Source: a virus. From it: a stretch of 64,000 nucleotides of DNA. The position numbers and the translations under genes were made by a program. Of the stretch, positions 19,628 through 30,400 are shown piece after piece. Below the pieces are notes generated by a model. It was given only the letters and a program-made list of their open reading frames with translations, did not search any database and was not told where the DNA came from. The stretch covers positions 1-64,000 of the IMG/VR virus record IMGVR_UViG_3300008267_009718; one strand, given 5' to 3'. Position 1 is the first letter of the stretch. Every line of letters begins with the position of its first letter.

Positions 19628-21487
19628 TTAAACTATTTCACAAGCACCTCCCGCACAAGCGACTTCACCTCTTAAATCAGTATTATCTTGTGATTCAATT
19701 ACCCTTGTCAAATCAACATCTTTTAAAGTATTAACTAATCTTTCGTAGTCTTCTTTTGTACAATCCTCAAAAGGTGCCTGTGTATAAGTTCCTCCATTGT
19801 ATGGTAAAACTGATAATCCGTTATAAAATTTACGGTTTTTCCACATCCATTCACCAACTAATTCCCACTCATCTTCTTTGATTGAAACTGTCGCGGATAC
19901 GTTGTGACTATTCTGCCCACTTCTGTGTCCACTTCTTACCCACTCTTGTGATACTTTCTTAACTCTCTCCAACATTTGGAATACAGATTCATATCGTAGG
20001 ATTGAACCTTCAGGTGCCATTTGAGGGATAGTAATTACAGCTGTATCGTGAGGACGGAAATATTCATCTTCAACCAATTCAGGGTGATTATTTGCAAGAT
20101 AAGTATATATTGCCTCGTTTTTACCAACACGAATTCTTCTCAAATAGTAATCGTTATGCCAAGCGTGAATACCTGATGATGTTCCCAAAACCAAAGATGA
20201 TGTTCCTGAAGGCTTAACGGTTGTTGTTCTTGCCGCTTTATTGATTCCTATGAGGTTTGCAACTCTTTCGTTTTCTTCTTTTACCGCTTGTGCTGCCGCC
20301 TTCATATCATAACCCAATACAACACCTGAACCAATACCTGTCATACCTACACCAATAAGTGCATCTTTTTCTGTAGTTCTTTTCCATACGTCACGTAGGT
20401 AATGGAAGTCCGTGTACCCAGCTTGAAGTGTTCCAATAAATGCAGCACCTCTAACTCGTTTTTCAAAATCTTCTTGTGAATCGATATCTGAAGCATTTAC
20501 CTCACACAAGTTACAAAACTGATAAGGACGAAGTCCAATCTCACAACAAGGATTTGTTCCCCAATCTTTGTCGTTAGAAAGATAAATACCTGGTTCACCC
20601 GCTCCTGATAATTCAATTCGTTTCCACAAATCCATAAAATATTCTTGTGTAACTTTATGACGAAGAAGAACTGCCGAATTGTTTGCTCTACCTCTTTGTG
20701 GATTGTTCTCCCACCAGTTGCCTGACTTACAAGAAATCATTTCATCGTCATCAGCACTGAACAATGAGATAAGTGCCGCCCTACGAATACCACCCGCTAA
20801 TACAGCATCGGCAATAAAACATACGATATCGTGAGTTTCAATTGGTGTTAACTTTTCACCATCATTTTTTGCATCCAAAACTTTTGTAATATGATGAATA
20901 CAATCTTTAAGTGGTTGAGGTCCTGGTGCTTTCCCTCCTGATGTAACAAGTAACGCACCTTTTTGACGAATATCAGAAAAATCAAATACCGGTGTTGATG
21001 ATTTTGATCCCATATAAGATTCAATAAGAACCTTAATTGCATCAGCCCATCCTTCAATTGAATCCCCGATGAGGTATCTTCTTGTTCTGTTTGGGTTTGG
21101 TTTTTTAATTTCAGGTAGTTTATCTACGTGATGTTTTTGTACTGAGAATCCAACTCCTGTTCCACCTAACAAAAGAAACATAGTTTCAGCAAACGCATCT
21201 GTATGATCGATTGGTAAGTAAGCACAATTGTATACTCTGTTTGGTGAAATCTCAATCGGTTTTCCACCGAATTGTAAAGATCTCATTGATGGAAGAATTT
21301 TTTTATCATATACCATTTGATATACCTCCTCAATTTCTTTTTTGATTTGTGGGTATTTTTTTTGGTGCATTTCTTTGTTCCTTGTCACCAATTCCTCCCA
21401 AGTTTCCCTTCTTTGTAATTCGGGAATAAATTTAGCGTATTTCATATACACTGTAATATCACTCAATATTTTTTGTGAAATTTCCAT
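19628..21487 (-). CDS. nrdJ: Class II (adenosylcobalamin-dependent) ribonucleotide reductase
   Basis: 619 residues, similar to monomeric B12-dependent ribonucleoside-triphosphate reductase but shorter than the 739-residue Lactobacillus enzyme. Reduces ribonucleotides to deoxyribonucleotides for phage DNA synthesis. Catalytic features are present: redox Cys88 (YNCAYLP), the active-site loop N312-P-C314-C-E316, second redox Cys325 (nine to eleven residues on, as in the Lactobacillus enzyme), and a C-terminal thiol pair C611 and C616 (CAGGAC) for re-reduction. The motif VKPSGTSSLVLGTSSGIH is also typical. It lies beside helicase and recombination genes in a DNA metabolism block. The class assignment is firm; it would depend on cobalamin from the host. 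Confidence 0.92.
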   Translation of the reverse strand: MEISQKILSDITVYMKYAKFIPELQRRETWEELVTRNKEMHQKKYPQIKKEIEEVYQMVYDKKILPSMRSLQFGGKPIEISPNRVYNCAYLPIDHTDAFAETMFLLLGGTGVGFSVQKHHVDKLPEIKKPNPNRTRRYLIGDSIEGWADAIKVLIESYMGSKSSTPVFDFSDIRQKGALLVTSGGKAPGPQPLKDCIHHITKVLDAKNDGEKLTPIETHDIVCFIADAVLAGGIRRAALISLFSADDDEMISCKSGNWWENNPQRGRANNSAVLLRHKVTQEYFMDLWKRIELSGAGEPGIYLSNDKDWGTNPCCEIGLRPYQFCNLCEVNASDIDSQEDFEKRVRGAAFIGTLQAGYTDFHYLRDVWKRTTEKDALIGVGMTGIGSGVVLGYDMKAAAQAVKEENERVANLIGINKAARTTTVKPSGTSSLVLGTSSGIHAWHNDYYLRRIRVGKNEAIYTYLANNHPELVEDEYFRPHDTAVITIPQMAPEGSILRYESVFQMLERVKKVSQEWVRSGHRSGQNSHNVSATVSIKEDEWELVGEWMWKNRKFYNGLSVLPYNGGTYTQAPFEDCTKEDYERLVNTLKDVDLTRVIESQDNTDLRGEVACAGGACEIV

Positions 21488-21506
21488 TTTTTAAAAGTTT
21501 AGATTT

Positions 21507-22889
21507 TTATTCTTGATTATTTTGTTTTTGTTTCCTTTTTTCCATTAACTCTTTGACTCTCATTCTTTGTCTTTCTTCTTTTTGTTCCTCAACACCTAAA
21601 AAAGTCATCGAACTTTCAGTATCTATTTCTAACATTCCATTATCAAACTTACAATTTTCAAACACAATACCATCATCACCAATACGTGATTTTGTTATCG
21701 CAATTGTGGCTAACTTCATTTCTTTTTGTTGTAAAGTTTTAGCAACTGAAATAATAACGTGTCCTACTTGTGCTTTCTTTATAGAACCACCCATTTGATC
21801 CGTTGTTACAACTTCAGATGAAATTGAGTTTCTATTACCTTGTGTTGCCGTCCATCCTACAATGTTAAGTTCGTGACACATTGCCTCAAAACCTCTCATA
21901 ACAGAACCTTCACTTTTCCATTCATCACCTAAATTTTTGTCAGGTACAACACAATCAATATAGTCTAACAAAATCATATCTATTTTTGTTCCATCCGCAA
22001 TCATTTTTCTGACTTGGTTTTTAATCTGTAACATTGTAACAGTATCAGATGGTAACTTTTTTAGAATCAATTTGTTACTCATTGTTTCCTCAATTTCTTT
22101 AACTTTACGTATAACCTCATCCTTTTTTTCTGACAATAAGTCAGGATGAATTTTTGTCCAAAGGGTAAAGTGCTTTCTTTGAATAATCTTTTGGTTATCT
22201 TCAAAGAATATTTGAAGGACATTATTTCCCATATTGAAAGCGTGATTTGCTATCTTGGTTAATAGTGTTGATTTTCCTACACCAGTGGGTGCTAAAACAA
22301 CACCAATTTCACCTTTAGCCAAACCACCTTTTAACAGTCTATCAATACCTGGTATTCCCATTGGTATTGGGTGTCGATAATCGTCATCTAATACTTGATC
22401 TAAGTTACTAAAAACATTAAGAGTAGTTGTGTCTTTCTCTCCAACTTGGATGGCTCCTCGGAACATTTCTTCTATGGTATCATAGTTTTCAAATTCACCA
22501 CTGTCAATGATTTTTTGAGCCTTTCCCATAACTTTAACAACCTCTTGTTGTTTACAAAATTTAAGAGCCTTTTCTTGTACAAAATCAGCTCCATCAATAG
22601 AACTATCCTTGATTTTTGTAATCATATCTAAAACCACTTTTGATGCTGTGGTTTGTTGTAACTCCGATTTTGTAACTTGTTCTAAAGTATCAAATGATGG
22701 TGTGTGATTATACTTCTTATAATACTCTTTAATCATTTGTATAATAATTTTAAAGTACTTGTTTTCGAAGTAACTTGGTTCAATAACATCAATTATTGAG
22801 TGTGAAAAATCTTTGTCTAAAATAATTTGATTTAGTAATTGTATCTGAAAATTATTACCTAAATATTCGAAATTTTTGTTAGTCGCCAT
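21507..22889 (-). CDS. 41: Replicative DNA helicase, DnaB/gp41-like
   Basis: 460 residues (T4 gp41 is 475). An N-terminal DnaB-type helical domain is followed by a RecA-like ATPase: Walker A LAPTGVGKST at about 199-208, Walker B DMILLDYID near 300, and a DnaB-type segment GWTATQGNRN. It unwinds the replication fork 5' to 3' as a hexamer and would load with primase, which is not seen in the window. The coding-strand element CTATTTATTTT lies about 22 bases upstream. Adjacent genes encode reductase, exonuclease, UvsX and SSB. Confidence 0.92.
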   Translation of the reverse strand: MATNKNFEYLGNNFQIQLLNQIILDKDFSHSIIDVIEPSYFENKYFKIIIQMIKEYYKKYNHTPSFDTLEQVTKSELQQTTASKVVLDMITKIKDSSIDGADFVQEKALKFCKQQEVVKVMGKAQKIIDSGEFENYDTIEEMFRGAIQVGEKDTTTLNVFSNLDQVLDDDYRHPIPMGIPGIDRLLKGGLAKGEIGVVLAPTGVGKSTLLTKIANHAFNMGNNVLQIFFEDNQKIIQRKHFTLWTKIHPDLLSEKKDEVIRKVKEIEETMSNKLILKKLPSDTVTMLQIKNQVRKMIADGTKIDMILLDYIDCVVPDKNLGDEWKSEGSVMRGFEAMCHELNIVGWTATQGNRNSISSEVVTTDQMGGSIKKAQVGHVIISVAKTLQQKEMKLATIAITKSRIGDDGIVFENCKFDNGMLEIDTESSMTFLGVEEQKEERQRMRVKELMEKRKQKQNNQE

Positions 22890-22924
22890 AGTCTTTTTAA
22901 ATCAGTTTGTAAAAATAAATAGTG

Positions 22925-23374
22925 TCAAACTAGACTAAATCCAGCGTATTTGAAATTAAATTTTTTACCTGAAAAAATGTCAGTCAAATCAGATAATATA
23001 CCTTTTAACTGTGGTCGTAGATCCACGGTATATCTTACCTTTGGAGGGTAAACTTTTGCGTCGAAAATTGTATGACAAATTGTCATATCTCCGATTTTAA
23101 TAATCAAGTGAAAATGTTCTTCACCATCAGTATATGATGTGTTTAAAACTTCAGGATTTTCCTGAATCTCATACTGATTGTCCATCATATAAATGACAGT
23201 TCTCATTTTCAAATCTTTTTGAATTTTCTTACACAAAGTGCTAAGATACTCATATAAATCCAAAGAATTTCTAGAATTTGGGTTAAACCCTCTTACATTG
23301 AAAAACCTTTGTACTACAATGTTTTCGTTACACTTCAAAAGAAATTCTACTTTTGTGAAATCTAAATCTTTCAT
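22925..23374 (-). CDS. Conserved-looking protein of unknown function in replication cluster
   Basis: 149 residues, not recognised. Its ATG overlaps the 3' end of the exonuclease gene by four bases (ATGA), so translation is coupled. It has alternating strands and helices, with EEHFHLIIKIGDMTICHTIF as a central hydrophobic pair of strands. Its position between the exonuclease and helicase genes suggests a role in replication or recombination. This is inferred only. Confidence 0.7.
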   Translation of the reverse strand: MKDLDFTKVEFLLKCNENIVVQRFFNVRGFNPNSRNSLDLYEYLSTLCKKIQKDLKMRTVIYMMDNQYEIQENPEVLNTSYTDGEEHFHLIIKIGDMTICHTIFDAKVYPPKVRYTVDLRPQLKGILSDLTDIFSGKKFNFKYAGFSLV

Positions 23375-24393
23375 AGGTTTGTTTTTTTCTTTTTGTTTCT
23401 AAAATTTGTTTTTTCTTTTCTCGACAGTTTTAAAAATGGTTTTAAAAAATTTACCCAAGCTTCATCCCCTTTTGGTAAAAATTTAAAAAATCCGTCTTCC
23501 ATCATCATTCTAATTAAGTTTCGATGTCCTCTTCCGTCAGGATCCATTGACTCTGAGTAATACATCTTAACTAATTCTTTTCCTTCTTCTGAAATTAGTG
23601 GTTCTGATAAATCAACTAACTTCTTATTAATGATAAAAAACTCTTCTCCAAAAATTCCCTCCTTGGTTTTACCACTGAGTAGATTTTTTAAAACAACATT
23701 GTCTTTCTGTTCTTTTAATAATTGTTCACCTTTTGATAAAATATCGTTAAATGAAAGTTCTTTTTCAAGGATTTCAGGAAAAAGTTTTATAAATGTTTTT
23801 TCTCCCAAATAATAAATCCCATCAATGTTGTCTGAACTATCACCAGTAATTATTTTATAAGTTTTTACATTATAATGCGGAATCTCAACATCATATAGTT
23901 TGATATTGTCTCCATTTTTATAATATTTTTTTTGTTGTGGTGAATATATTTTAACTTTTTCTGAAATAAGTTGTGTTAAATCTCTATCAGATGAAAATAT
24001 TGTTTTTTCCTCGTCTTCTGATATTTGACAATAATATGCAATTAAATCATCCGCCTCTGAGTTTGAGACTTCAATTTGTCTAACAAACATTTCTTCGAGA
24101 TATTGTTTAACTCTGATTTTTTGATTCGAGAAAGACTCTTCTTTGAATTCATTCTCGGATGTTTTTCTATTGAGTTTGTATTTGGGATAGAGTAATCTTC
24201 TTTGTGAAGAATTAGTCTCACTATCCCAAAATACAACAACCTTGTTAAAGTTGGTTTCTTCTAAAAATCTTCTTAACGTGTTTAGGAAATGCCACGTACC
24301 ACCAACGTGTTCTCCCTTATGGAAAAAATCCCTAACTCCGTGAAATCCAATTTTTAATAAGTTGTTTCCGTCAACTAATAATGTTTTAGTCAT
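23371..24393 (-). CDS. rnh: 5'-3' exonuclease / RNase H (FEN-like)
   Basis: 340 residues (T4 RNase H is 305). Shows the metal-binding acidic residues of the FEN/5'-nuclease family in order: D8 (LLVDGNNLL), D57 (VVFWDSE), E113/D115/D116 (SEADDLIAYY), D136/D138 (SSDRDLTQL) and D185/D188 (ITGDSSDNIDG), the last being the helix-hairpin-helix entrance. It removes RNA primers and flaps during lagging-strand synthesis. A Lys/Arg-rich tail ends the protein. Coupled with the small unknown gene downstream by ATGA. Confidence 0.9.
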   Translation of the reverse strand: MTKTLLVDGNNLLKIGFHGVRDFFHKGEHVGGTWHFLNTLRRFLEETNFNKVVVFWDSETNSSQRRLLYPKYKLNRKTSENEFKEESFSNQKIRVKQYLEEMFVRQIEVSNSEADDLIAYYCQISEDEEKTIFSSDRDLTQLISEKVKIYSPQQKKYYKNGDNIKLYDVEIPHYNVKTYKIITGDSSDNIDGIYYLGEKTFIKLFPEILEKELSFNDILSKGEQLLKEQKDNVVLKNLLSGKTKEGIFGEEFFIINKKLVDLSEPLISEEGKELVKMYYSESMDPDGRGHRNLIRMMMEDGFFKFLPKGDEAWVNFLKPFLKLSRKEKTNFRNKKKKTNL

Positions 24394-24413
24394 TTGACTA
24401 ATTTAAATGGTTC

Positions 24414-25421
24414 TTACTCTACTTCTTCTTTTTCTGTTTTCAAATCAAAATCACCTTCAACACCAATAATTGTTTTCCAATAATCGGCATATTCTTTTTT
24501 GTAATTTTCAATCGATGCTTTTTCTTCTGTTGTATCTTTGCCAGGTAAAAATCCGTGTGGTGTTACAATAATTTTACCATCTTCAAAACCAAGTCCGTTA
24601 ATGTGGTTTTTCATAACAGATACTTTTGTTCTTGATGCAAACTTTACGGTTCTTTTATCTTTAGTAGCAGTAATCTTTGTTGTTCCTGCACCTTTCTGAT
24701 TTCCAAACAAGAAAACCAATGATGAGTTTAACCATATTGCTTCACCACCTTTCGCTTTAATTTTTGGTTGTCCAAAAGGATTGTCAGGTAATTCAACCCA
24801 AGGTTGATTAACAATGATTAAAGTGTTTTCGTATTTAGAATCAGACTTACGTGAACCTGAAATTCTTTGGTTAATCCCCATACCAATCTTATCGGCTAAA
24901 ACACTTGCATTATGTTGTTTACCACCCTTACCTTCATAAGTCATCTTACAAGGAACAGATCCTACTGAATCCCACATAATACATAACGAATAATCCAATT
25001 CACCCTTTTCTTGAGCATCTAACAAACTATTAATATAATCTGTAATTTGTTCTATATAATCAAAGTTATTATTGAATATATAAAAACCGTCCCATTCTAA
25101 TTCACCAGTTTCTTCATCAACAACTTCTTCACATTCAAAACCCATAAGTTTTGCGTGTTCAAAACTCCATTTTTGTTCCGTAATAATAAACACAGGAAGG
25201 ATTCCTTTCTTTTGTGAGTCTACTGCAGTTTTAACCAAAGCAGTTGTCTTACCCGTATCTGAGTGTCCCAAAAACATATTAATGTGTCCCATTGCAGGAC
25301 CTGGTAAACCTACCGCATCTAAAAATGGTTGTCCTAAATCAAAAAATCTTTGTGGTTTGTATTTTGCTGAAGTAGAAAATTTCTTCTTCAGTGAACTAAA
25401 ATCATTTTTCTTAATTGCCAT
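24414..25421 (-). CDS. uvsX: Recombinase UvsX/RecA-like
   Basis: 335 residues. Walker A GHSDTGKT at 52-59, a Walker B-like CIMWDSVGSVP around 147-157, and a later INQRISGSR and TLIIVNQPWVELPDNPFG segment match UvsX/RecA strand-exchange ATPases. It catalyses homologous pairing for recombination-dependent replication and repair, and would act on DNA coated by the SSB encoded directly upstream. Shorter than T4 UvsX (391). It lies downstream of a terminator that separates it from the SSB gene. Confidence 0.9.
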   Translation of the reverse strand: MAIKKNDFSSLKKKFSTSAKYKPQRFFDLGQPFLDAVGLPGPAMGHINMFLGHSDTGKTTALVKTAVDSQKKGILPVFIITEQKWSFEHAKLMGFECEEVVDEETGELEWDGFYIFNNNFDYIEQITDYINSLLDAQEKGELDYSLCIMWDSVGSVPCKMTYEGKGGKQHNASVLADKIGMGINQRISGSRKSDSKYENTLIIVNQPWVELPDNPFGQPKIKAKGGEAIWLNSSLVFLFGNQKGAGTTKITATKDKRTVKFASRTKVSVMKNHINGLGFEDGKIIVTPHGFLPGKDTTEEKASIENYKKEYADYWKTIIGVEGDFDLKTEKEEVE

Positions 25422-25442
25422 AATTTTTTATTAAAAAATAGA

Positions 25443-25475
25443 AAAAAACACCGACATTGTAAATCGGTGTTTTTG
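25443..25475 (-). terminator. Rho-independent terminator after SSB gene
   Basis: Stem AAAACACCGA / TCGGTGTTTT with a nine-base loop, followed on the minus strand by T-rich sequence. It ends the single-strand binding protein gene; read-through would be needed to reach uvsX. Confidence 0.8.
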
Positions 25476-25487
25476 TGTTTGTGAATA

Positions 25488-26351
25488 TTAAAATGGTAAC
25501 TCTTCGTCGATGTCGTCATTAGCTTGTGGATCGGCAACTTTTGAATTGTCCTTTTTGTTCCCACCAATAGTAGTTTCAGCAGTCTCTTCGTTAGCATAAA
25601 CATAACCTTTCTTGTCTGAATCCCATTTAGGTGTTTCTCCTCTAGAAATTGCTTCTAAATATTCTACGGGTTTTTTGGAGTAAACGTCTTCCCAAGTCAA
25701 TTCGTCACTTAACCAACTTTCCATTGTTTCTTCATCCTCGTGTAATGGTGCAGGATCATCATACATAACTGTTTGAATTACGGTATACGTAATACCAGCA
25801 TTAGTTTTAGCTTTAGTTAATTCAAGAATCAAATCTCTTCCTTTATCAGAATCAGTGATATCTCCTTTTGCCTTCCAAATTGGAATAATCTTGTCAAGGA
25901 TTCCTTCTTGTTTGTAATTGTGCTTGAATCTCCAAAACTTAACTCCGTCTTGTTCATTGTCACGATCGATAACTTTAACAATGTAAAATTTACGAGCTTT
26001 GTATTGTTTTGCAATTTCCTTATCGGAATCTTTACCTGTTGACATTAAATCCTCGTAAACCTCATTTAATGGTGATCGTTCATTGTCATTTTTTCCTGGA
26101 TCGTAAAGTTTAACCCATTTACCATCAATTTTAACTTCGTGGAACCATACCTCTTTAAATGGTGAACTTCCATCATTTGTTGGTAAAATACGGACTCTTT
26201 TTTGTCCTTGTTTTTCACTGTCTTTAAGAATTGCAGCAAAATATTTTTTCATTCTCTCATCTTGTGTCATTTTTGAGGTAGAAGATGAACTACCTTGTTT
26301 TGAGCTCTCATACTGTGCCAAAACCGCATCTAAAACATTGTTTGTCGCCAT
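25488..26351 (-). CDS. 32: Single-stranded DNA-binding protein, gp32-like
   Basis: 287 residues (T4 gp32 is 301). A basic N-terminal region (MTQDERMKKYFAAIL), an OB-type core (RVRILPTNDG, FYIVKVIDRD, VKFWRFKHNY) and a long acidic C-terminus ending DDIDEELPF fit the gp32 family and the usual SSB interaction tail. No cysteine occurs anywhere in the protein, so the zinc site of T4 gp32 is absent. It sits upstream of uvsX and in a cluster with the helicase and exonuclease. Confidence 0.88.
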   Translation of the reverse strand: MATNNVLDAVLAQYESSKQGSSSSTSKMTQDERMKKYFAAILKDSEKQGQKRVRILPTNDGSSPFKEVWFHEVKIDGKWVKLYDPGKNDNERSPLNEVYEDLMSTGKDSDKEIAKQYKARKFYIVKVIDRDNEQDGVKFWRFKHNYKQEGILDKIIPIWKAKGDITDSDKGRDLILELTKAKTNAGITYTVIQTVMYDDPAPLHEDEETMESWLSDELTWEDVYSKKPVEYLEAISRGETPKWDSDKKGYVYANEETAETTIGGNKKDNSKVADPQANDDIDEELPF

Positions 26352-26432
26352 ATATTTGTGTTATTAAAAGTTTACAAGTTAAAATATAATACATAAAAGT
26401 GTCGCAGTCAATAAAGTATTAAAAATTTTGAA

Positions 26433-26450
26433 AGGGACAATAATGTCCCT
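26433..26450 (-). terminator. Terminator after Pro/Ala-rich protein gene
   Basis: Seven-base-pair stem AGGGACA / TGTCCCT with a four-base loop, followed on the minus strand by TTCAAAATTTTT. It closes the operon upstream of the SSB gene. Confidence 0.7.
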
Positions 26451-26456
26451 CCCAAA

Positions 26457-27131
26457 TTAAGGCATCATATCTTCTTCATCATCATAAGAATCAAAAGTAT
26501 CTTTTATTTCTTTTGGTGAGAAATCTTCAACCTCATCTTTTGTTAAGATGTATTCTTCTCTACCTGTTTTTTCAAAGTCACTTTCTTTATCTGTAAAATA
26601 ATCACTTAATTTTTGATTAAATGGTCCAGAATCTAAACTCCTAAGTTCTAATTTTTCTTCGGGTGTTTTAGGTCTGAATTTTTCTACTTTTTGTTCTAAA
26701 GAATTAACCATATTAACTAATTTATCCATTTCAGAAAGTTTTGTTTCTAAAGTCTCTAACTGTTTGAATAAATTATTAAAATACTCTTCTTGTTTTGTTT
26801 CTATATTTTTTTGAGCGTTTACCAAATCAGTGATTTCCATTTCTTCTCCTCCCTCATCTTTTACTTCCTCAACATCAGGATCTTGTGAAACATCAATCGG
26901 TTCAGGTGTTGCACTTGCATCAGGTGCTGCAGGTGGTGGGGGTAATGTACCTCCAGGCGCTGCAGGGTCTGTTGGTGCAGGTGCTGCTCCCGCTTCAGGA
27001 GCTCCTGGTGCAGGTGGAGGTGGTACAACAGCAGGTGGGGCAAGGTCTTCAGGTGCTTCCTGTTCCGTTATATACTTATTAATAAATTTATATCTATTAA
27101 TTTCTTCTAAAATTTTTTTATCTATTTTCAT
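26457..27131 (-). CDS. Pro/Ala-rich linker and coiled-coil protein, possible virion protein
   Basis: 224 residues, not recognised. The N-terminal helix (MKIDKKILEEINRYKFINKYITE) ends in I-T-E, similar in layout to N-termini of two or three other proteins here. It is followed by a strongly Pro/Ala/Gly-rich linker (about 26-77), then an acidic stretch, a coiled coil (about 105-150; LFKQLETLETKLSEMDKLV) and an acidic C-terminus ending DDEEDMMP. The design suggests a flexible structural or scaffold-like protein. Three bases separate it from the next gene. Function unknown. Confidence 0.7.
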   Translation of the reverse strand: MKIDKKILEEINRYKFINKYITEQEAPEDLAPPAVVPPPPAPGAPEAGAAPAPTDPAAPGGTLPPPPAAPDASATPEPIDVSQDPDVEEVKDEGGEEMEITDLVNAQKNIETKQEEYFNNLFKQLETLETKLSEMDKLVNMVNSLEQKVEKFRPKTPEEKLELRSLDSGPFNQKLSDYFTDKESDFEKTGREEYILTKDEVEDFSPKEIKDTFDSYDDEEDMMP

Positions 27132-27133
27132 TT

Positions 27134-27361
27134 TTACCCGTTCAATAATTGTTTTATACCAGTTTTGGTTTCGACTTGGATTTTTTTATTGGTATTCATA
27201 GTATTATCTACTCTTTCTATGAGACCGTCTTTCATTCTAATAGTATAACAATCTCCGGTATCTAAGTCACAAACTTCTTTATAACCATTCCCCTTATCTT
27301 TCTCTGTAACTCTTGTATTTTTTCCCAAGTAGTTATCCAAAATTAGTTTAGTATTACTCAT
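27134..27361 (-). CDS. Small protein of unknown function
   Basis: 75 residues, charged, with a beta-type pattern (KEVCDLDTGDCYTIRMKDG) and two cysteines. It lies directly upstream of the Pro/Ala-rich gene and has its own TATTTATA element nine bases before the ATG. No family recognised. Confidence 0.65.
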   Translation of the reverse strand: MSNTKLILDNYLGKNTRVTEKDKGNGYKEVCDLDTGDCYTIRMKDGLIERVDNTMNTNKKIQVETKTGIKQLLNG

Positions 27362-27370
27362 ATCTTTTTT

Positions 27371-27382
27371 TATTTATAAATA
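27371..27382 (-). promoter_or_regulatory. TATTTATA-type candidate late promoter
   Basis: TATTTATAAATA on the coding strand, ending nine bases before the ATG at 27361. It also contains TATAAATA, the T4 late promoter sequence. Confidence 0.5.
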
Positions 27383-27400
27383 TACCAAACTATTAAAAAA

Positions 27401-30400
27401 TTACAATTTAGGACTAATCGAAATTGTTTGAGTAACTTGAGGTCTTGTTGTATCTGTTGTTATTCCGTCATCAAGTACTGGTATTGCTTTAACTGTAAAT
27501 GATATAGAATATTGTCCGTTTACTGATGGACATCCAATAGCACTCAATAAGTTTGTATTATCCATAAAGAACACTTGTTTATTAGGTGAAATAAATGTAC
27601 TAACATTTATAAATGTGTTTGTAACTCCGGTACATTCAACAGGTTTTTGAGTAAACATAATTTCAACCTTATCTAAATTCCAATTACCTTGATCAGGATA
27701 AAAATTAATTTCAACATTATTTAAATTGTTACTAGTCCAATTAAAATTATAATCAATAGGTCTCGGTGGAGTTTCTTCAGAAGGTGATATATTAAATCTA
27801 TTCATTGCAACAAAATCAACATAAGACTTTTCAAATAGTTTTTCTAACTGATTTTTTTTGTCCTCAATTAGAATATCAAATAAATTTGAATTTTCAGTTG
27901 TTGGGTAATTATTCATATAAAATTTAGCAAAAGCCTTACCGTATTTAACCGAATCTTGGACATTTTTTCCTTCTTTTGCAGCATATTGTTTAAACAATTC
28001 TATCTGTGTACCATATTTTGCAATCATAAAATTTATAAAAGAATCTATGGTAGGGAAAACCGCAAATGGCACATTTTTTGCCGTACAAAAATATTTTGGT
28101 GAAAAATATGTAATCGAATCTCCATAATTTAAATTCAAAGTTATTAACCCATAATTATTCCCAAAGGTTACAAGTTCATCTTCACCTTTTGTAGTGACTT
28201 TCATAATACCATAAATGAACGTACCAAGAATTTTTTGATTTTCACCATCCGATACCGATTCTTTTACTAATTTTAAAATCAAATTAACCGCATCTTTATT
28301 ATTAATTGTATTTTTTTCTGGTGTGTCCCAATAAGTAAATAAGTCAATATAAGATGGGTTCATATTAACCGCACAGGAAATACTTTGTGTTGCAACATTT
28401 GTCACTTTACTAATATCATCCATTTTATTTGCCATCTGCGTCAAAACATTCAACGATTCTGCCTTAAGTTCATTATCTTTTTGTTTAATCTGTTCTTTTA
28501 TTTTTTGGAGTATTGTTGTACTTATTGACTGTATAAAACTATCTATCTTTGGTATACTATAAAATGGTTGTCTTTGTCCTTCAAATGTCGTATCAAATCC
28601 GTTTTCAGAAATTCTATGTTCTATTTTTGTAATCATATAAGGACCACTGAATAATGGTACATTTCTTAAATTAAAATACATCATTGGTTGTATTAATGCA
28701 TTCCCCATCATATCTACACTACATTTGTAACTTCTATTTTTGTATAAATTATAAAGGGAAACACTTTGTGAATAACTACCTCTGTTTCTATCCAAATTTG
28801 CCATTTGATTTAATACTTCCAAAGACTCTGTTGTTGGTTTTCCCGGATCTTGTGATATATCAAGTTGTTTAAAAATTTGTTGGTTTTGTGGACCAATATC
28901 AACATTAAAACCAACAACTTTATTTGATGTACTCCAATCGGTTTTATTTTCTTGATTTTCTAATAACGGGTTGTCTGTAGCTCTCCTTAAATCAAATGCA
29001 TCATCCCTATAACGATAATCAACATTATCATTCATTGCCAAGTATTGACTATCAACATTACCATATAAACAAACAAATTTTGATGCCGTTTCTCTATAAT
29101 CAACATTTAAAAATGTACCAAATAATGTATTTGCAAATTCCAAAGATCCTTCTGTTCTTGGGGTTAAATTTTTTCCAACGTCTCTAACATTATAAAAATT
29201 TGCAAATGCAGGCACTATAAAATTAACAAAATTATTTTCTACTAAAACTGTTTGAACAATATCTAACAAATTTAAATTTGAATTAGCATTATCAATAAGT
29301 TCCTTCAATTTAAACACATCAACATATATTTGTTGTCCTATATCCCTACTTGCTCTATCCATAAGTAATATATCCTCAAAAAGAGTTTTCGATTTGAAAT
29401 CAGTTCCTGAAATCCAAGTGTCGTTCATAGATTTAAACAGATCATAAAGTTCATATCTCGTTTGTTCACCTTCTAATTTAGCTCTGACTTTAGTGTCGGA
29501 TTGAATCACATTGACACTAGGTAGTTCTTTTCTTAATCTTGTGAGTTCTAAATCTAATAGGGTATTAATGTATGTGTTATTTTTTACAATATAATCGTCT
29601 ATCAACTCTCTGAATGTATTAGAATCCAAATTTGGATTTTCTAACTTCTGTGTTGCATATATTTTAATTAATGGTGATAAGGTTTTGATTGAATTCTCAG
29701 TAAACTCTATGTTCATGTCCAAGAAAAAATCTGTTATATACGATCCATTATCACTATAAACTAATTGTGGTATTTCTGAAAATCCAACATATGTTTTTAA
29801 AGCTTTCCAAGTTTCAGGATTTTGTGTTTGTGATTGTGCTAGTGTTATAGACCCACCCGCAAAAGGAAGACTATTTGGTGAACCACTATTGTATCCTTGA
29901 AAACTTATCGGATCGAAAAATACTTGATTTGAATATGAATAAAATAATTGTCTATCAAAATTAGATGGGTTACCATAAACCATACTAACTTTATATTCCA
30001 TAAATTGATTTAAGTATTGTTCAAAGTTTTTAACTTGAGCTTCTTGTATTTCAGTTATAACAACGGTTGAGTTATCCGTATTTTGTGGTTTTGGTATTTT
30101 CATCATTTGTCTCATTAATGATTGAAAATTCCCGTTAGTTGTGTTTGTTTGTGTAGTATCTCCAACAATTGTTGGTTTTATATTACTTGTAAAATCATAA
30201 AATGATTTACTAAAATTAAGAAACTCTGTTTCCATTAAATCCAAAATATCTTTTTCAAATGTTGTAAATATTTCACTTATTTTGGAGTATTCTGTTGATG
30301 TTTGGTTTATTGAGAAATTTTCTTGTACCGACTGTTTGTTGAATACTTTTTTCATATAACTGTCGGGGTTTGGTTTTGTTAGTTTATTATTATCAAAATA

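Noticed and set aside
26830-27201. Two Gly/Ala/Val- and Gln/Leu-rich plus-strand frames
   Set aside because: They are shadows of the Pro/Ala-rich linker of the minus-strand gene at 26457-27131.
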